The notes under the pieces: model-generated | Seen by the model: only the letters and a program-made list of their open reading frames with translations | Databases searched by the model: none | What the model was told of the DNA's origin: nothing | From: Nocardia altamirensis NBRC 108246 | GTDB lineage: Bacteria > Actinomycetota > Actinomycetes > Mycobacteriales > Mycobacteriaceae | Direction of reading: 5' to 3' | Length of the DNA: 64,000 bases | Assembly: GCF_001612685.1 (NCBI RefSeq) | Contig: NZ_BDAY01000072.1 | Coordinates: 1-64,000 of the forward strand | In this document: positions 51,931 to 61,558 of the stretch, piece after piece | How the letters are laid out: each line of letters starts with the position of its first letter | Numbering within the stretch: position 1 is the stretch's first letter | Program-made: the position numbers and the translations under genes

Positions 51931-51942
51931 TTTTCGGCGGGA

Positions 51943-52057
51943 GATTCGCACTCGCTCTGTGGATTCGCACCCGTTCTAGCAGCTCATAAGGAGTGCGGAT
52001 CCGCGGAAAGGGTGCGGATGCCGAGGAGGGGTGCGGATTTCAGTGCGGGTGCGGATG
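51943..52057. repeat. Palindromic repeat family B, copy B2, with extra GTGCGGAT units
   Basis: Layout as B1: GATTCGCACTC, GGATTCGCACCC, centre GTTCTAGCAGCTC, then GGAGTGCGGATCC and GGGTGCGGATGCC. Two more direct units, GGGTGCGGATTTC and GGGTGCGGATGTG, extend the right side, so GTGCGGAT occurs four times at intervals of about 18-21 bp. It lies between RidA and the tyrosine phosphatase, both on plus. The stretch 52058-52338 beyond it has no feature that I can name. Confidence 0.78.
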
Positions 52058-52338
52058 TGTTGTCGGGCGTGCGATTTGCGGGAATGGTGGATTGGCGGGA
52101 TGATCATGGGGACGGTGCGTGCGGGGCGGCTCGCGTCGATGGGGAATCAAGTTTCGCGACACGATGCGGTGTGCATCGCGGCTCAGGCGCGATAAGGGCA
52201 GGTTGTCCAGGGGTTACCTCGGTGGATGAGGGGGCAATCTCGCTGGCCGGCAAGGGGATTCCGGTGAGTGGGGTAAACGCGGCGGGATGAGCGGGAAACT
52301 CCGCAGCGGGGCTGAGTGGAGCCCTACTGTCCCGCGCC

Positions 52339-53244
52339 ATGAGGATCTCAATTGTTTCGTTGCTCGCCGCCGCATTGGCGACCTTTGCATTGACGGCGAC
52401 AACCGCACCACCCATGGCGTCGGCGCAACCGGAGGCGCAGGCCGAGAGCGCCGTTGCCGCGGCGGGAAAGATCGATTTGCAAGGCGCGGTGAATGCTCGT
52501 GATATCGGCGGATATCGGACCTATGACGGCGCGAAGGTGAAGTCGGGCAAAGCCATTCGAGCGGACTCGCTGGAAAAGCTGACCGCGGCCGATCTGCAGA
52601 AGCTGGCGGGGCTGAAAGTGAAGACCGTCATCGATCTGCGCACGCAGGCGGAAGTTCAGTTCGCCGGGCCGGACAAGCTGCCGCAGGGCGCACAGCTGGT
52701 GGCCAGGCCGATCGACGACACCGGCCTGTTCCAGAAGCTGCTTCAGGTGATCCAGTTGCGCGACCCGGTGAAGCAGGAGGAGATGCTCGGCAACGGTAAG
52801 GCCGAGGAGATCATGAAGGGGGTGTACACCAGTTTCTTGACCCCCGCCTCGCGCGCCGCGTTCGGACAGACGGTGAAGGATCTGGCCAACACCGACAAGG
52901 CCACGCTGTACCACTGCACCGCGGGCAAGGACCGCACCGGCTTCCTGACCTATGTGGTGCTGCGGGCGGTCGGTGTGCCGGAAGCCACCGCGAAGCAGGA
53001 CTATCTGCTGTCGAACCAGTACCGTGCCGCGGCCGACGCCGCGTTGCGCCAGCAGGTCAAACAGGCTGGCCTGATGCAGAATCCGGATCTGCTCATCCCG
53101 CTGCAAGAGGTCCGCAACCAGTACCTGGACACGGCCGTCGCGAAGCTGGAACAGGACTACGGCAGCTTCGGCAAGTTCCTGACCCAGGGCCTTGGCCTCG
53201 ATGCCGGAACCATCCTGAAGCTGCGCAAGAACCTCGTCAGCTAG
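52339..53244 (+). CDS. Secreted tyrosine/dual-specificity phosphatase (PtpB-like)
   Basis: 301 residues. A signal peptide (SIVSLLAAALATFALTATTA) ends near MASAQPE. The catalytic P-loop is HCTAGKDRTGF (C-x5-R), and the N-terminal part of the fold is ARDIGGYRTYDGAKVKSGKA with IRADSLEKLTAADLQKLAGL. This is the pattern of secreted PtpB-like phosphatases (HCxxGKDRT), which can act on phosphotyrosine and phosphoinositides. ATG 52339 is the natural start. A terminator hairpin follows. Confidence 0.9.
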   Translation: MRISIVSLLAAALATFALTATTAPPMASAQPEAQAESAVAAAGKIDLQGAVNARDIGGYRTYDGAKVKSGKAIRADSLEKLTAADLQKLAGLKVKTVIDLRTQAEVQFAGPDKLPQGAQLVARPIDDTGLFQKLLQVIQLRDPVKQEEMLGNGKAEEIMKGVYTSFLTPASRAAFGQTVKDLANTDKATLYHCTAGKDRTGFLTYVVLRAVGVPEATAKQDYLLSNQYRAAADAALRQQVKQAGLMQNPDLLIPLQEVRNQYLDTAVAKLEQDYGSFGKFLTQGLGLDAGTILKLRKNLVS

Positions 53245-53256
53245 TCAAGGAAAGTC

Positions 53257-53293
53257 GTTGGGGCCCGTCCACCGAAAGTGGATGGGCCCCAAC
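53257..53293. terminator. Hairpin terminator, convergent junction
   Basis: GTTGGGGCCCGTCCAC (53257-53272) and GTGGATGGGCCCCAAC (53278-53293) pair over 16 bp with one mismatch around CGAAA. It sits between the phosphatase (plus) and the EF-G-like gene (minus), whose stop is at 53298. Confidence 0.85.
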
Positions 53294-53297
53294 AGCA

Positions 53298-55493
53298 CTA
53301 GGCCTGCTTTTTGGCGCGCAACGCGGTGGCCAGTTGGGTCGGCATCGGTTCGTGCCGGGTGTAGGAGCGGGTGAAGTCGCCGGTGCCGTGCGAGAGCGAA
53401 CGCAGATCGATGGCGTAGCGACTGAGTTCGAGTTCCGGCACCTCGGCGTGGATTCGGGTCCGGCCCGCGCCGTGCGGCTCGGTGCCGAGGACGCGACCGC
53501 GACGACCGGAAAGGTCGCTCAACACCGGGCCGACGTAGTCGTCGGACACCAGCACCCATACCTCGGCAAGCGGTTCCAGCAGGGCGATTCCCGCAGCGTT
53601 GGCGGCCTCGCGCAAGGCCAGGGCACCGGCCGTCTGGAATGCCGCATCGGAGGAGTCCACCGAATGCGCCTTCCCGTCGAACAGTGTGACCCGCACATCG
53701 ACCAGCGGATTACCGGTGGCAACCCCGCGCAGCGCCTGCGCACGCACCCCTTTCTCCACCGACGGAATGAATTGGCGGGGAACGACTCCGCCAACCACCT
53801 TGTCCACGAACTCGATGCCTGACCCGCCGGGCAGCGGCTCCACTTCGATCTCGCAGACGGCGTACTGGCCGTGTCCACCGGACTGCTTGACGTGCCTGCC
53901 GCGCCCATTCGCCTTGCCCGCGAACGTTTCTCGCAGCGCAACCTGATGCTCGATCACGTCGACCTGCACGCCGAACCGGGTGCGCAGTCGCTCCAACGCG
54001 ACATCGCGATGCGCCTCGCCGAGGCACCACAGCACCAATTGCCTGGTGTGACTGTTGTGTTCGAGCCGCACCGCTGGATCCTCGGCCGCCAACCTGGCCA
54101 GGCTTTGCGAGAGCTTGTCCTCGTCGGCCTTGCTGTGCGCGGCGATCGCGATGGGCAGCAAGGGATCCGGCATCTGCCACGGTTCGATCAGTAGCGGCGT
54201 GCCGGTGCCGGACAGGGTGTCGCCGGTTTCCGCGCGGCTGAGTTTGGTCACGTAGGCGATATCGCCCGCGATGGCCTGGCCGAGCGGGCGCTGGCCCTTG
54301 CCGAACGGCGTGGAGACCGCGCCGACCCGTTCGTCCACGTCGTGGCTTTCGTGACCGCGATCCTCCTGGCCGTGTCCGCAGACGTGCACGGTGTCGTCGG
54401 CGCGCAGCGTGCCGGAGAACACGCGCACCAGCGACACCCGGCCGACGTACGGATCCGACGCGGTGCGGATCACCTCGGCCGCGAGCTCACCGTTCGGATC
54501 GCAGGTGAGCGGATGCGCCGCAGCGCCATTGGGGGCGCGCACGGCGGACACGACATGCTCCGACGGGGTGGGGAAGCCGCCGCTGATCAGATCGAGCAGT
54601 TCGACCGTGCCCAGCCCCTGTTTGGCGCCTTCCGGCGCGGGTGCACCGAACAGGACCGGGTGGAAACTGCCGCGGGCGACGGCACGCTCGAGATCGGTGA
54701 CCAGGGTGGCGAGCTCGATCTCCTCGCCGCCCAGATAACGCTCCATCAGCGTCTCGTCTTCGCTTTCGGCGATGATGCCCTCGATCAGCCGGTTGCGTGC
54801 CTCCTCCAGCATCGGCTGCTGCTCGGGTGACGGCGCGCCTGCCACACATTCGCCGGTCGAATAGTCGACCACGCAGTTCGGCAGCAGCTCGATCAGCCCG
54901 GTGACCGGACGATGTCCGTCCGGGTTCTTCGGCCCGTACACCGGAAGATGCAGCGGCAGAATATTTTCCGAGGAGCCACCGCCGAGCACCGCACGACAGG
55001 TCTCGGTCATCTCGTCGTAGTCGGCGCGTGCGGTGTCGAGATGGGTGATCACGATCGCCCTCGGCATCCCGACCGCGGCACACTCCTCCCACAGTGCGCG
55101 GGTCGCTCCGCTCACGCCTTCGGAACCCTCGGCCGCCGAGATGACGAACAGCGCCGCATCCGCCGCGCGCAAGCCTGCCCGCAATTCACCGACGAAATCC
55201 GCGTATCCGGGGGTGTCGAGCAGGTTGATCTTCAGCCCGTCCCAGGCCAGCGGCACCACCGACAACTGCACCGATCGGTGCTGGCGATGCTCGATTTCGT
55301 CGTAATCCGACAGTGAGGTCCCGTCCTCGACCCGCCCCGCCCGGTTCACCGTCCCCGTGGTCAGTGCCATCGCCTCGACCAGCGTTGTCTTCCCTGACCC
55401 ACTGTGCCCGACCAGCACCACATTTCGAATCTGATCCGGCCTCTCGGCCGCGACTACTCTGCCGTTGCCCCCAGCAGCTCCACTCTTGTCCAC
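53298..55493 (-). CDS. Elongation factor G-like protein (FusA2 type)
   Basis: 731 residues with the complete EF-G domain order. The GTPase domain holds VLVGHSGSGKTTLVEAMALT (P-loop), DTPGYADFVGELRAGLRAAD (switch 2) and AIVITHLDTARADYDEMTE, in which the usual NKxD guanine motif is THLD. Domain II and the domain IV region (KQSGGHGQYAVCEIEVEPLP, FVDKVVGGVVPRQFIPSVEK) are also clear. Mycobacterial FusA2 (Rv0120c) has the same features and an unclear function separate from canonical translocation. GTG 55493 is the preferred start; other in-frame GTG codons upstream are possible. Confidence 0.9.
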   Translation of the reverse strand: MDKSGAAGGNGRVVAAERPDQIRNVVLVGHSGSGKTTLVEAMALTTGTVNRAGRVEDGTSLSDYDEIEHRQHRSVQLSVVPLAWDGLKINLLDTPGYADFVGELRAGLRAADAALFVISAAEGSEGVSGATRALWEECAAVGMPRAIVITHLDTARADYDEMTETCRAVLGGGSSENILPLHLPVYGPKNPDGHRPVTGLIELLPNCVVDYSTGECVAGAPSPEQQPMLEEARNRLIEGIIAESEDETLMERYLGGEEIELATLVTDLERAVARGSFHPVLFGAPAPEGAKQGLGTVELLDLISGGFPTPSEHVVSAVRAPNGAAAHPLTCDPNGELAAEVIRTASDPYVGRVSLVRVFSGTLRADDTVHVCGHGQEDRGHESHDVDERVGAVSTPFGKGQRPLGQAIAGDIAYVTKLSRAETGDTLSGTGTPLLIEPWQMPDPLLPIAIAAHSKADEDKLSQSLARLAAEDPAVRLEHNSHTRQLVLWCLGEAHRDVALERLRTRFGVQVDVIEHQVALRETFAGKANGRGRHVKQSGGHGQYAVCEIEVEPLPGGSGIEFVDKVVGGVVPRQFIPSVEKGVRAQALRGVATGNPLVDVRVTLFDGKAHSVDSSDAAFQTAGALALREAANAAGIALLEPLAEVWVLVSDDYVGPVLSDLSGRRGRVLGTEPHGAGRTRIHAEVPELELSRYAIDLRSLSHGTGDFTRSYTRHEPMPTQLATALRAKKQA

Positions 55494-55658
55494 TGTGCGT
55501 CTCGCTTCCTCGCGCCCCGTCACCTGCGGTACTTCGAGCTTCCCACCGGCGGTAGCCGCGCGTCCACGGATCGGGAGATCCGGTGTGTGCGGACCGCACA
55601 GTCCGTGCCGTCCGATAACCCCTTGCCGCGGGTCCTTCGGCCCGCCCAAGATGGCCCG

Positions 55659-56168
55659 ATGCTGGTATCAGACGGCGTTGTCGCACTGCGCCCGATCACG
55701 GTGGCCGACGCCGAGGCGCACCTGGCGGGCGAGGACGACGAACTGGCTCGCTGGTTGAACGGTGGGCGCAGCACGCTGGAGACAGTGGTGCGGCATTTCG
55801 ATCGATGTGTGCAGCGATGGCAAAACAATGGAGCCAGTAGAACATTCGCGGTGGTCGAAGTCGCGGACGAAACCTTGGTCGGCACCGTGGACGTGCACAC
55901 CAGGCAGTCGTATCTCGCACCGGGACAGGCGAATCTGGCCTACGGAATCTATCCGGACCGCCGCGGACGCGGCTATGCGACGCGCGCGGTCGAGCTCGCG
56001 TGCCGATACCTCGCGGAATCGGGTCTGGCGGAGGCGGCGCTGATCAGGGTTGATCCGGAAAACCGCCCGTCCGCGGCGGTCGCGCTGCGCGCCGGGTTCG
56101 TTTTCAGCCACTCCGGCGAGGACGACGAGGGACCGGTCGACTGCTACGTGCGCGCTGTGCGGACTTGA
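55659..56168 (+). CDS. GNAT-family N-acetyltransferase (RimJ/RimL-like)
   Basis: 169 residues. The N-terminal VVALRPITVADAEAHLAGED and the acetyl-CoA loop YGIYPDRRGRGYATRAVELA are typical of the RimJ/RimL branch that modifies ribosomal or other protein N-termini. The final AALIRVDPENRPSAAVALRA contains the usual N-x-x-S turn. ATG 55659 is chosen; the frame is open to 55404, but that part overlaps the EF-G-like gene. It is divergent from the EF-G-like gene and 32 bp upstream of the MFS gene. Confidence 0.85.
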   Translation: MLVSDGVVALRPITVADAEAHLAGEDDELARWLNGGRSTLETVVRHFDRCVQRWQNNGASRTFAVVEVADETLVGTVDVHTRQSYLAPGQANLAYGIYPDRRGRGYATRAVELACRYLAESGLAEAALIRVDPENRPSAAVALRAGFVFSHSGEDDEGPVDCYVRAVRT

Positions 56169-56200
56169 CCAGCGGGCGCCGTCGGGGTGAGAGTGCGCGG

Positions 56201-57508
56201 ATGGTTGTCACACCCGACGTGTCACGCGCGACGCTGCGCAAGGTCACACTCCGCCTGGTGCCCTTCCTCGGGCTGCTGTACTTCGTCAACTATCTGGACC
56301 GGGTCAATATCGGGTTCGCCGGGCCGAGCGGGATGAAGGCCGATCTCGGGCTCACCGAGACGGCGTTCGGGCTGGCGTCGGGGATCTTCTTCATCGGCTA
56401 CCTGCTGCTCGAGGTGCCGAGCAATCTGGCGTTGCACCGGTTCGGGGCGCGCCGGTGGATCGCCAGGATCCTGGCGAGCTGGGGTCTGGTCGCGACGGCG
56501 ATGGCGTTCGTGCCCAACGAAACCGTGCTCTACATCCTGCGATTCGCGCTCGGGGTGGCGGAAGCCGGGTTCTTTCCCGGCATCCTGCTCTATCTCACCT
56601 ACTGGTTTCCGCAGTCGCAGCGGGCGAAGATCGTCGCGCTGTTCATGGTCGCCATTCCGGTGTCCACCGCGCTCGGTTCGACCGTGTCGAGCCTGATCAT
56701 CGAGTACGGCCATGGGGTTTTCGGGCTCAGCGGCTGGCGGTTCATGTTCCTCGTCGAGGGCCTGCCTGCGTTGCTGCTCGCGGTGGTGACCTGGTTCTTC
56801 CTCACCGACAGTCCCGCACAGGCGAAATGGCTGACGCGGGACGAAAGGCAATGGCTCAGTAGCGAACTCGCGGCGGAGCAGGCCGAGGTGGAGAAGGCCG
56901 GGCAGTGGACGCTGCGCAAGGCGCTCACCGACGCACGGATACTCGGCCTCGCCCTCGTCTACGGCGGCATCGTGTACGGGCTGTACGCGTTGGGATTCTT
57001 CCTGCCGACGATCATCAACGGATTCCAAGAGCAGTACGGCACCCACTATTCGGTGGTGCAGCGCGGCCTGATCAACGCGGTGCCCTACGTGATCGGCGCC
57101 GTGGTGATGGTGTGGTGGAGCAGGCACGGCGACCGCACCGGCGAAAGGGCTTGGCACGTCGCGCTTCCCGCGCTGATCGGCGGGCTCGCCATTCCGGTGG
57201 CGCTCTACCTCGGCAACCCGTTCGCCGCCATGGTCGCGGTAACCGTCTGCGCCGTAGGTGTTCTCGCCGCCCTCCCCACCTTCTGGGCGCTGCCGAGCGC
57301 CTTCCTCTCCGGCGCCGCCGCAGCAGGCGGCATCGCTTTGATCAACTCCATCGGCAACCTCAGCGGCTTCGCCGCCCCCTACATCACCGGCGGCCTCAAG
57401 GACTGGACCGGCACGCAACGCGCAGGCCTCTGGGTCGTCGGCGCCTGCATGATCGCCTCCGCCGTCGGCGTCGTAGCCCTCTGGAAACGCACTCGCCCCC
57501 AGCCCTAG
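56201..57508 (+). CDS. Major facilitator superfamily transporter (anion:cation symporter type)
   Basis: 435 residues with twelve predicted membrane segments. The first segment includes LLYFVNYLDRVNIGFAGPSG, whose D-R-x-N-I-G-F motif is characteristic of the ACS (tartrate/phthalate) branch of MFS. The loop after TM2-3 is AGVAEAGFFPGILLYLTYWF-like (sequence LGVAEAGFFPGILLYLTYWF). It likely imports an organic anion; the ligand is not predictable. ATG 56201 is preferred over the TTG at 56165. Confidence 0.9.
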   Translation: MVVTPDVSRATLRKVTLRLVPFLGLLYFVNYLDRVNIGFAGPSGMKADLGLTETAFGLASGIFFIGYLLLEVPSNLALHRFGARRWIARILASWGLVATAMAFVPNETVLYILRFALGVAEAGFFPGILLYLTYWFPQSQRAKIVALFMVAIPVSTALGSTVSSLIIEYGHGVFGLSGWRFMFLVEGLPALLLAVVTWFFLTDSPAQAKWLTRDERQWLSSELAAEQAEVEKAGQWTLRKALTDARILGLALVYGGIVYGLYALGFFLPTIINGFQEQYGTHYSVVQRGLINAVPYVIGAVVMVWWSRHGDRTGERAWHVALPALIGGLAIPVALYLGNPFAAMVAVTVCAVGVLAALPTFWALPSAFLSGAAAAGGIALINSIGNLSGFAAPYITGGLKDWTGTQRAGLWVVGACMIASAVGVVALWKRTRPQP

Positions 57509-57645
57509 CGGGGCCGGACCAGGATTCGGTACGGCGCCGGACTACGGCGGCCTCGGCTGTCAGCGTGTCCGGATCGGTGAGAATCCTGATGACCAGGTCG
57601 ATTTCGCCGCTGAAGTCACCAGGATCCACTCACCGCTCCTAGAGG

Positions 57646-58095
57646 TCAGGCGGAGACGATGCCGCCGTAGGAGCCGAAGGCGCGGCCCTTGGTGGTGCAG
57701 TTGAAGCTGCCGTGGAAGCCGATTTCGCATTTGGCGCCCGCGTGTTCGATGTACGGGCCCCACTGGCCCTGACCGGTCTTGACCGAGTCGAGGCTCGGGT
57801 TGCCGCCGGGGAGGGTGTAGGGGGTGCCTGGGTCGAACGTGGGATGGGCGGGCAGCCAAGGCTGGTCGATGACCATCTCGCTGGCGAAGAACGTGAACGG
57901 CACGTTGCTGTACTGGATGCGCATGGGGTAGGCGAAGTCGCAGCCGGTGGTGCCGTCCCCGAAGATGGCGCAGTTGAAGCTGCCCACACTGAAGTACACG
58001 GTGCCCGGATCGGCCTGTGCGGTGGCGGTGAACAGGATCGGCGCCGCTGCGGCCGCGGCGGCAATTGCGGCGACCTTGCGCATGGTGCGTTTCAT
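57646..58095 (-). CDS. Small secreted protein, unknown function
   Basis: 149 residues. An Ala-rich signal peptide ends at TAQADPG. The mature protein contains four cysteines (NCAIFGD, GCDFAYP, KCEIGFHG, NCTTKGR), which could form two disulfides, and is rich in Gly, Pro and aromatics. Similar short exported proteins with four Cys occur across Nocardia and mycobacteria without known function. Two other minus frames overlap this region, but only this one has a signal peptide and even codon use. Confidence 0.82.
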   Translation of the reverse strand: MKRTMRKVAAIAAAAAAAPILFTATAQADPGTVYFSVGSFNCAIFGDGTTGCDFAYPMRIQYSNVPFTFFASEMVIDQPWLPAHPTFDPGTPYTLPGGNPSLDSVKTGQGQWGPYIEHAGAKCEIGFHGSFNCTTKGRAFGSYGGIVSA

Positions 58096-58290
58096 ACGGA
58101 ACTCCTCGGTGACTCGACAAAGCGGAATCAGGACCCAACAGGTTTGTCGGGTTTACCGAGGTATTCGTTTCGAACGGAAGTGTGGATACCCCTTGGTGAC
58201 CGCACGGCGAATTCGATCAACCGGTCTGCGCGCAATTGTGCGTTCGCATATTCACCGAATGGCCGGCGAATATGCGAACGCGATGCCGGA

Positions 58291-59793
58291 TCAGACGCAG
58301 GCAGGCGAGGTTTCGCCGAGCGGGATGATGCTTTCGCAGACCCAGCCGGTCTCGAGTCGCCACGCATTGTCCTCGGCCACCAACGGGACGACTATCGGGC
58401 GTTTGGCGCCCGCCGAGCTCGAGATCGAGGTGGCGAGCAGGCTGTCGCCGTTGAACTCGGTCACCTTGTTGACCTCGATGGTCATCGGGTAGGGCGCGAA
58501 GACCGTCGCCAGCTTGGTCAGCAGTTCGGGATCCTTGTCCTCGCCCGCGATGCGCAGGGTTTTTCCGGCGGCGGGGACGTTCGGGTCGAAGGTCTGCGCC
58601 AGTTGTGCGGTCAGGTCGGCCGCGGTAGGCAGCGGCGGAGGCGTCGTCGGATCCGGCTCGTTGCCGGGCAGCGAGTCGGGGTAGAGCTGGTGCACGATCG
58701 CGCCCCAGATCGAGGACGCGGACACCTGAAGCAGCGTCGGCGGCACCGTGTACTGGTTGACGACCACCGCGACGCTGACGCGACGCTCCGGGAGATAGGC
58801 GACATGGGTGGAGTAGCCGAGCACGCCGCCGGTATGGCCGAGCCATGGGCCGAAACGCTGCAAGCCGAGAGCGTACTCGACCGTGCCTTCGGTGAATTGC
58901 TGTCTGGTCTGGTTGGTTTCGGGCTTCAGCAGGTCACCGCGGGCCAGCTTGGGCGCGTAGGCGGCCAGTTCGTTGACGGTCGACACCATCGAACCTGCGG
59001 CGCCGAAGAGGGCAGGGGAGTTGCGCGCGGTGACGTCGGTGGCGGTCTCGTCGAAGTAGGAGTAGCCGCGGCTGGCGGGACTCGGCACGGTGACATCGGC
59101 CGGGTAGGTCGTCTCGCGCAGTCCGTGTGCCGTCGCGATGCCGTCGAGGACCTCGTGGATCGGCTTGCCGGTTACTTTCTCCAAAACCAGTCCGAGCAGG
59201 AAGTATTCGGAGTTGGAGTATTCGGTCTTGGTGCGCGGTGGTTGTGCCTTGTCCGGGTTGGTGGTCAGCAGGCGCAGCCGAGCGCCGTCCTGCCATTCGC
59301 CGGTTTCCTTCGACAGGAGCTGAGCCGTGTAGTCGGGATCGCCGCCGAGATCCCAGACTCCGCCGCGCATGCCGAGCAGGTCGCGCAGGGTGATGGTCTG
59401 CCCGTTCGGGACGCCGGGGACGTACTTCTCCAGCGGATCGTCGAGCGAGAGTTTGCCTTCGTCCGCGGCCTTGAGCACCGCGGTCGCCGTGAAAGTCTTG
59501 GTGACACTGCCGATCCGGACGTGGTCGGTGACCTGCATCGGCCGCCCGGACGCGAGATCGGCGACACCGTAAGCCTTCACGAGCGTGCCGTGCTCGGGGT
59601 CGTGGATCGCGACAAGCGCACCGGGGATCAGGCCGGCGTCCATCTGCTTGCGGACGGTCTCGTCGAGCTTGCTCGCCACCTCCGCCGGGAACGCGGGCCC
59701 GCCCTCCACCTCCCAGCAGCCGACCAGCATCGTGGCGACCGCCGCAACGGTCAGGCCGAGGGCGTACCGCGCAAGTCTGTTCCTACCGAACAT
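58291..59793 (-). CDS. Secreted lipoprotein serine hydrolase (class C beta-lactamase fold), copy 1
   Basis: 500 residues. Lipobox MLVGC. The fold is that of beta-lactamase/D-alanyl-D-alanine carboxypeptidase-like serine hydrolases: IGSVTKTFTATAVLKAADEG has the S-x-x-K nucleophile, EYSNSEYFLLGLVLEKVTGK the Y-x-N motif, and LGHTGGVLGYSTHVAYLP the third H-T-G-G motif. About 150 residues after it form an extra C-terminal domain. Members include esterases and peptidases with no antibiotic role. A close paralog follows at 60002. Confidence 0.9.
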   Translation of the reverse strand: MFGRNRLARYALGLTVAAVATMLVGCWEVEGGPAFPAEVASKLDETVRKQMDAGLIPGALVAIHDPEHGTLVKAYGVADLASGRPMQVTDHVRIGSVTKTFTATAVLKAADEGKLSLDDPLEKYVPGVPNGQTITLRDLLGMRGGVWDLGGDPDYTAQLLSKETGEWQDGARLRLLTTNPDKAQPPRTKTEYSNSEYFLLGLVLEKVTGKPIHEVLDGIATAHGLRETTYPADVTVPSPASRGYSYFDETATDVTARNSPALFGAAGSMVSTVNELAAYAPKLARGDLLKPETNQTRQQFTEGTVEYALGLQRFGPWLGHTGGVLGYSTHVAYLPERRVSVAVVVNQYTVPPTLLQVSASSIWGAIVHQLYPDSLPGNEPDPTTPPPLPTAADLTAQLAQTFDPNVPAAGKTLRIAGEDKDPELLTKLATVFAPYPMTIEVNKVTEFNGDSLLATSISSSAGAKRPIVVPLVAEDNAWRLETGWVCESIIPLGETSPACV

Positions 59794-60001
59794 TTTTCGA
59801 TCCCCCCACGCTCTGAACCAGATACACGAGTACTACTCCGATCCCACGCGACCGTCATCGCGCCGCGGGGGCGGCACCTCACGCATGAACAGGTCACACA
59901 TGAATAGGTCCTCGCACGCCCAGCGAAACACTCTGCGGGCGTACGAGGACCAGGTATATGAAGTTGTTAGATCAGTTGCCGAAGTGTGCGAGCGCAGCAG
60001 A

Positions 60002-61558
60002 TCAGGCGCAGGCGGGTGAGGTTTTGCCTGCGGCGGTCAGGTTTCGGCAGACCCAGTGGGTGGTGAGTACCCAGGCGTTGTTCCGCGCGGCGAAAGGGAT
60101 GATGATGGGGCGCTTGCCGCCGTCATAGGTCAACGTCGACGTGGCGAGCATTGCCTCGCCGTCGAATTCGGTCACCTTGTCGACCTGGACCGTCGACGGG
60201 TGCTCGGCCCAGACCGACGCCAGGCGAGTCAGTAGTTCGGGGTCCTTGGCTTCGCCCATGCTCCGCAGGGTCTTCTGGTCTGCGGGGATGCTCGGGTCGA
60301 GAGTTCGAGCCAGCTGTGCGGTCAGGTCTGCCGGGTACGGCACTGGCGGAGGAGGCGTCGTCGGCTTGGGCCCGTTGCCGGGGAACGACTCTGGATAGAG
60401 CTGCCGCACGATCGCGCCCCAGATCGAGGACGCGGAGAGCGACATCAGGCCGGGCGGATGCGTGTTCTGGTTGACCGCCACCGCGACGCTGATCCTGCGG
60501 TCGGGGAGGTAGGCGACATGAGTGGTGTAGCCGGGCACACTCCCTGTGTCGCCGAGCCATGGGCCGAAGCGTTGCAGGCCGAGGGCGTACTCGAAGTGTT
60601 CACCCGCGAAGGCGCCCTCGGTGAATTGCTGTCTGGTCTGGCTGGTTTCGGGCTTCAGCAGATCGCCACCGGCAAGCAGGGGTGCGTAGGCGACGAGGTC
60701 GCCGATGGTCGAGACCATCGAGCCTGCGGCACCGAATACGGCGGGCATGTTGCGCGCGGTGACGTCGGTCGCGGTTGTGTCGAAATAGCTGTAGCCGCGG
60801 CTCGCCGGAGCCGGCACGGTGGCATCGGTGGGATAACTGGTCTCGGACAGTCCGTGCGCCGTCGCGACAGCGTCGAGAACCTCGGGTACCGGCTTGCCGG
60901 TGACCTTCTCCAGCACGAGTCCGAGCAGGAAGTACTCGGAATTCGAGTACGCGGTGTTGGTGCGTGGTTGCCGTGCCTTCTCGGGATGGGCGGCGAGCAG
61001 GCTCACTCGATCGCCGTCGAGCCAATTGCCCGGCTCCTTCGACACGAGCTGGGCCAAATAGCCGGGATCCTCACCGAGATCCCAGACTCCGCCGCGCATG
61101 CCGAGCAGGTCGCGGACGGTGATGATGTGGCCGTTGGGCACGCCGAGCACGTACTTCTCCAACGGATCGTCGAGCGAGAGTTTGCCTTCGTCAGCAGCCA
61201 TCAGCACGGCGGTCGCCGTGAAAGTCTTGGTGACACTGGCGATTCGGACGTGATCGCCGACATCCATCGGACGCCCGGAGACGAGATCGGCGACACCGTA
61301 GGCCTTGGTGTACGCACCACGATCCGGATCACGCACCGCGACAAGGGCTCCGGGGATCAGACCCGCGTCCATCTGCTTGCGGACGATCTCGTCGAGCGTG
61401 CTCGTCACCTCCGTCGGAAGGAATTTGGCGGCACAGCTGGCATTGGGCCCGCATTCGCGGGGAGATTCGCAGCCGACCAGCATGGTAGCGACCGCCGTCA
61501 TGGCAAATATCCCGGCGGCTCCCCGGACAAGCCGAGTGAAGGCATTGCGACTGAGCAT
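60002..61558 (-). CDS. Secreted lipoprotein serine hydrolase (class C beta-lactamase fold), copy 2
   Basis: 518 residues, lipobox MLVGC. It is a paralog of 58291 along its entire length: IASVTKTFTATAVLMAADEG (S-x-x-K), AYSNSEYFLLGLVLEKVTGK (Y-x-N) and LGDTGSVPGYTTHVAYLPDR. In the third motif H-T-G-G has become D-T-G-S, so the general-base/oxyanion side may differ. The N-terminus has an insert with two Cys (ESPRECGPNASCAAKF). The two copies are in the same direction, 208 bp apart, and are the result of a tandem duplication. Confidence 0.9.
   Translation of the reverse strand: MLSRNAFTRLVRGAAGIFAMTAVATMLVGCESPRECGPNASCAAKFLPTEVTSTLDEIVRKQMDAGLIPGALVAVRDPDRGAYTKAYGVADLVSGRPMDVGDHVRIASVTKTFTATAVLMAADEGKLSLDDPLEKYVLGVPNGHIITVRDLLGMRGGVWDLGEDPGYLAQLVSKEPGNWLDGDRVSLLAAHPEKARQPRTNTAYSNSEYFLLGLVLEKVTGKPVPEVLDAVATAHGLSETSYPTDATVPAPASRGYSYFDTTATDVTARNMPAVFGAAGSMVSTIGDLVAYAPLLAGGDLLKPETSQTRQQFTEGAFAGEHFEYALGLQRFGPWLGDTGSVPGYTTHVAYLPDRRISVAVAVNQNTHPPGLMSLSASSIWGAIVRQLYPESFPGNGPKPTTPPPPVPYPADLTAQLARTLDPSIPADQKTLRSMGEAKDPELLTRLASVWAEHPSTVQVDKVTEFDGEAMLATSTLTYDGGKRPIIIPFAARNNAWVLTTHWVCRNLTAAGKTSPACA

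Noticed and set aside
52104..52415. Minus-strand ORF upstream of the tyrosine phosphatase
   Set aside because: Low-complexity Pro/Ala reading antisense to the phosphatase signal-peptide region; no ribosome-binding site.
57510..57629. Minus reading MDPGDFSGEIDLVIRILTDP, faintly like an AsnC/Lrp C-terminal fragment
   Set aside because: Only about 40 codons with no helix-turn-helix and weak resemblance; could be chance in a gap of 136 bp. Worth a profile search, not enough for a feature.
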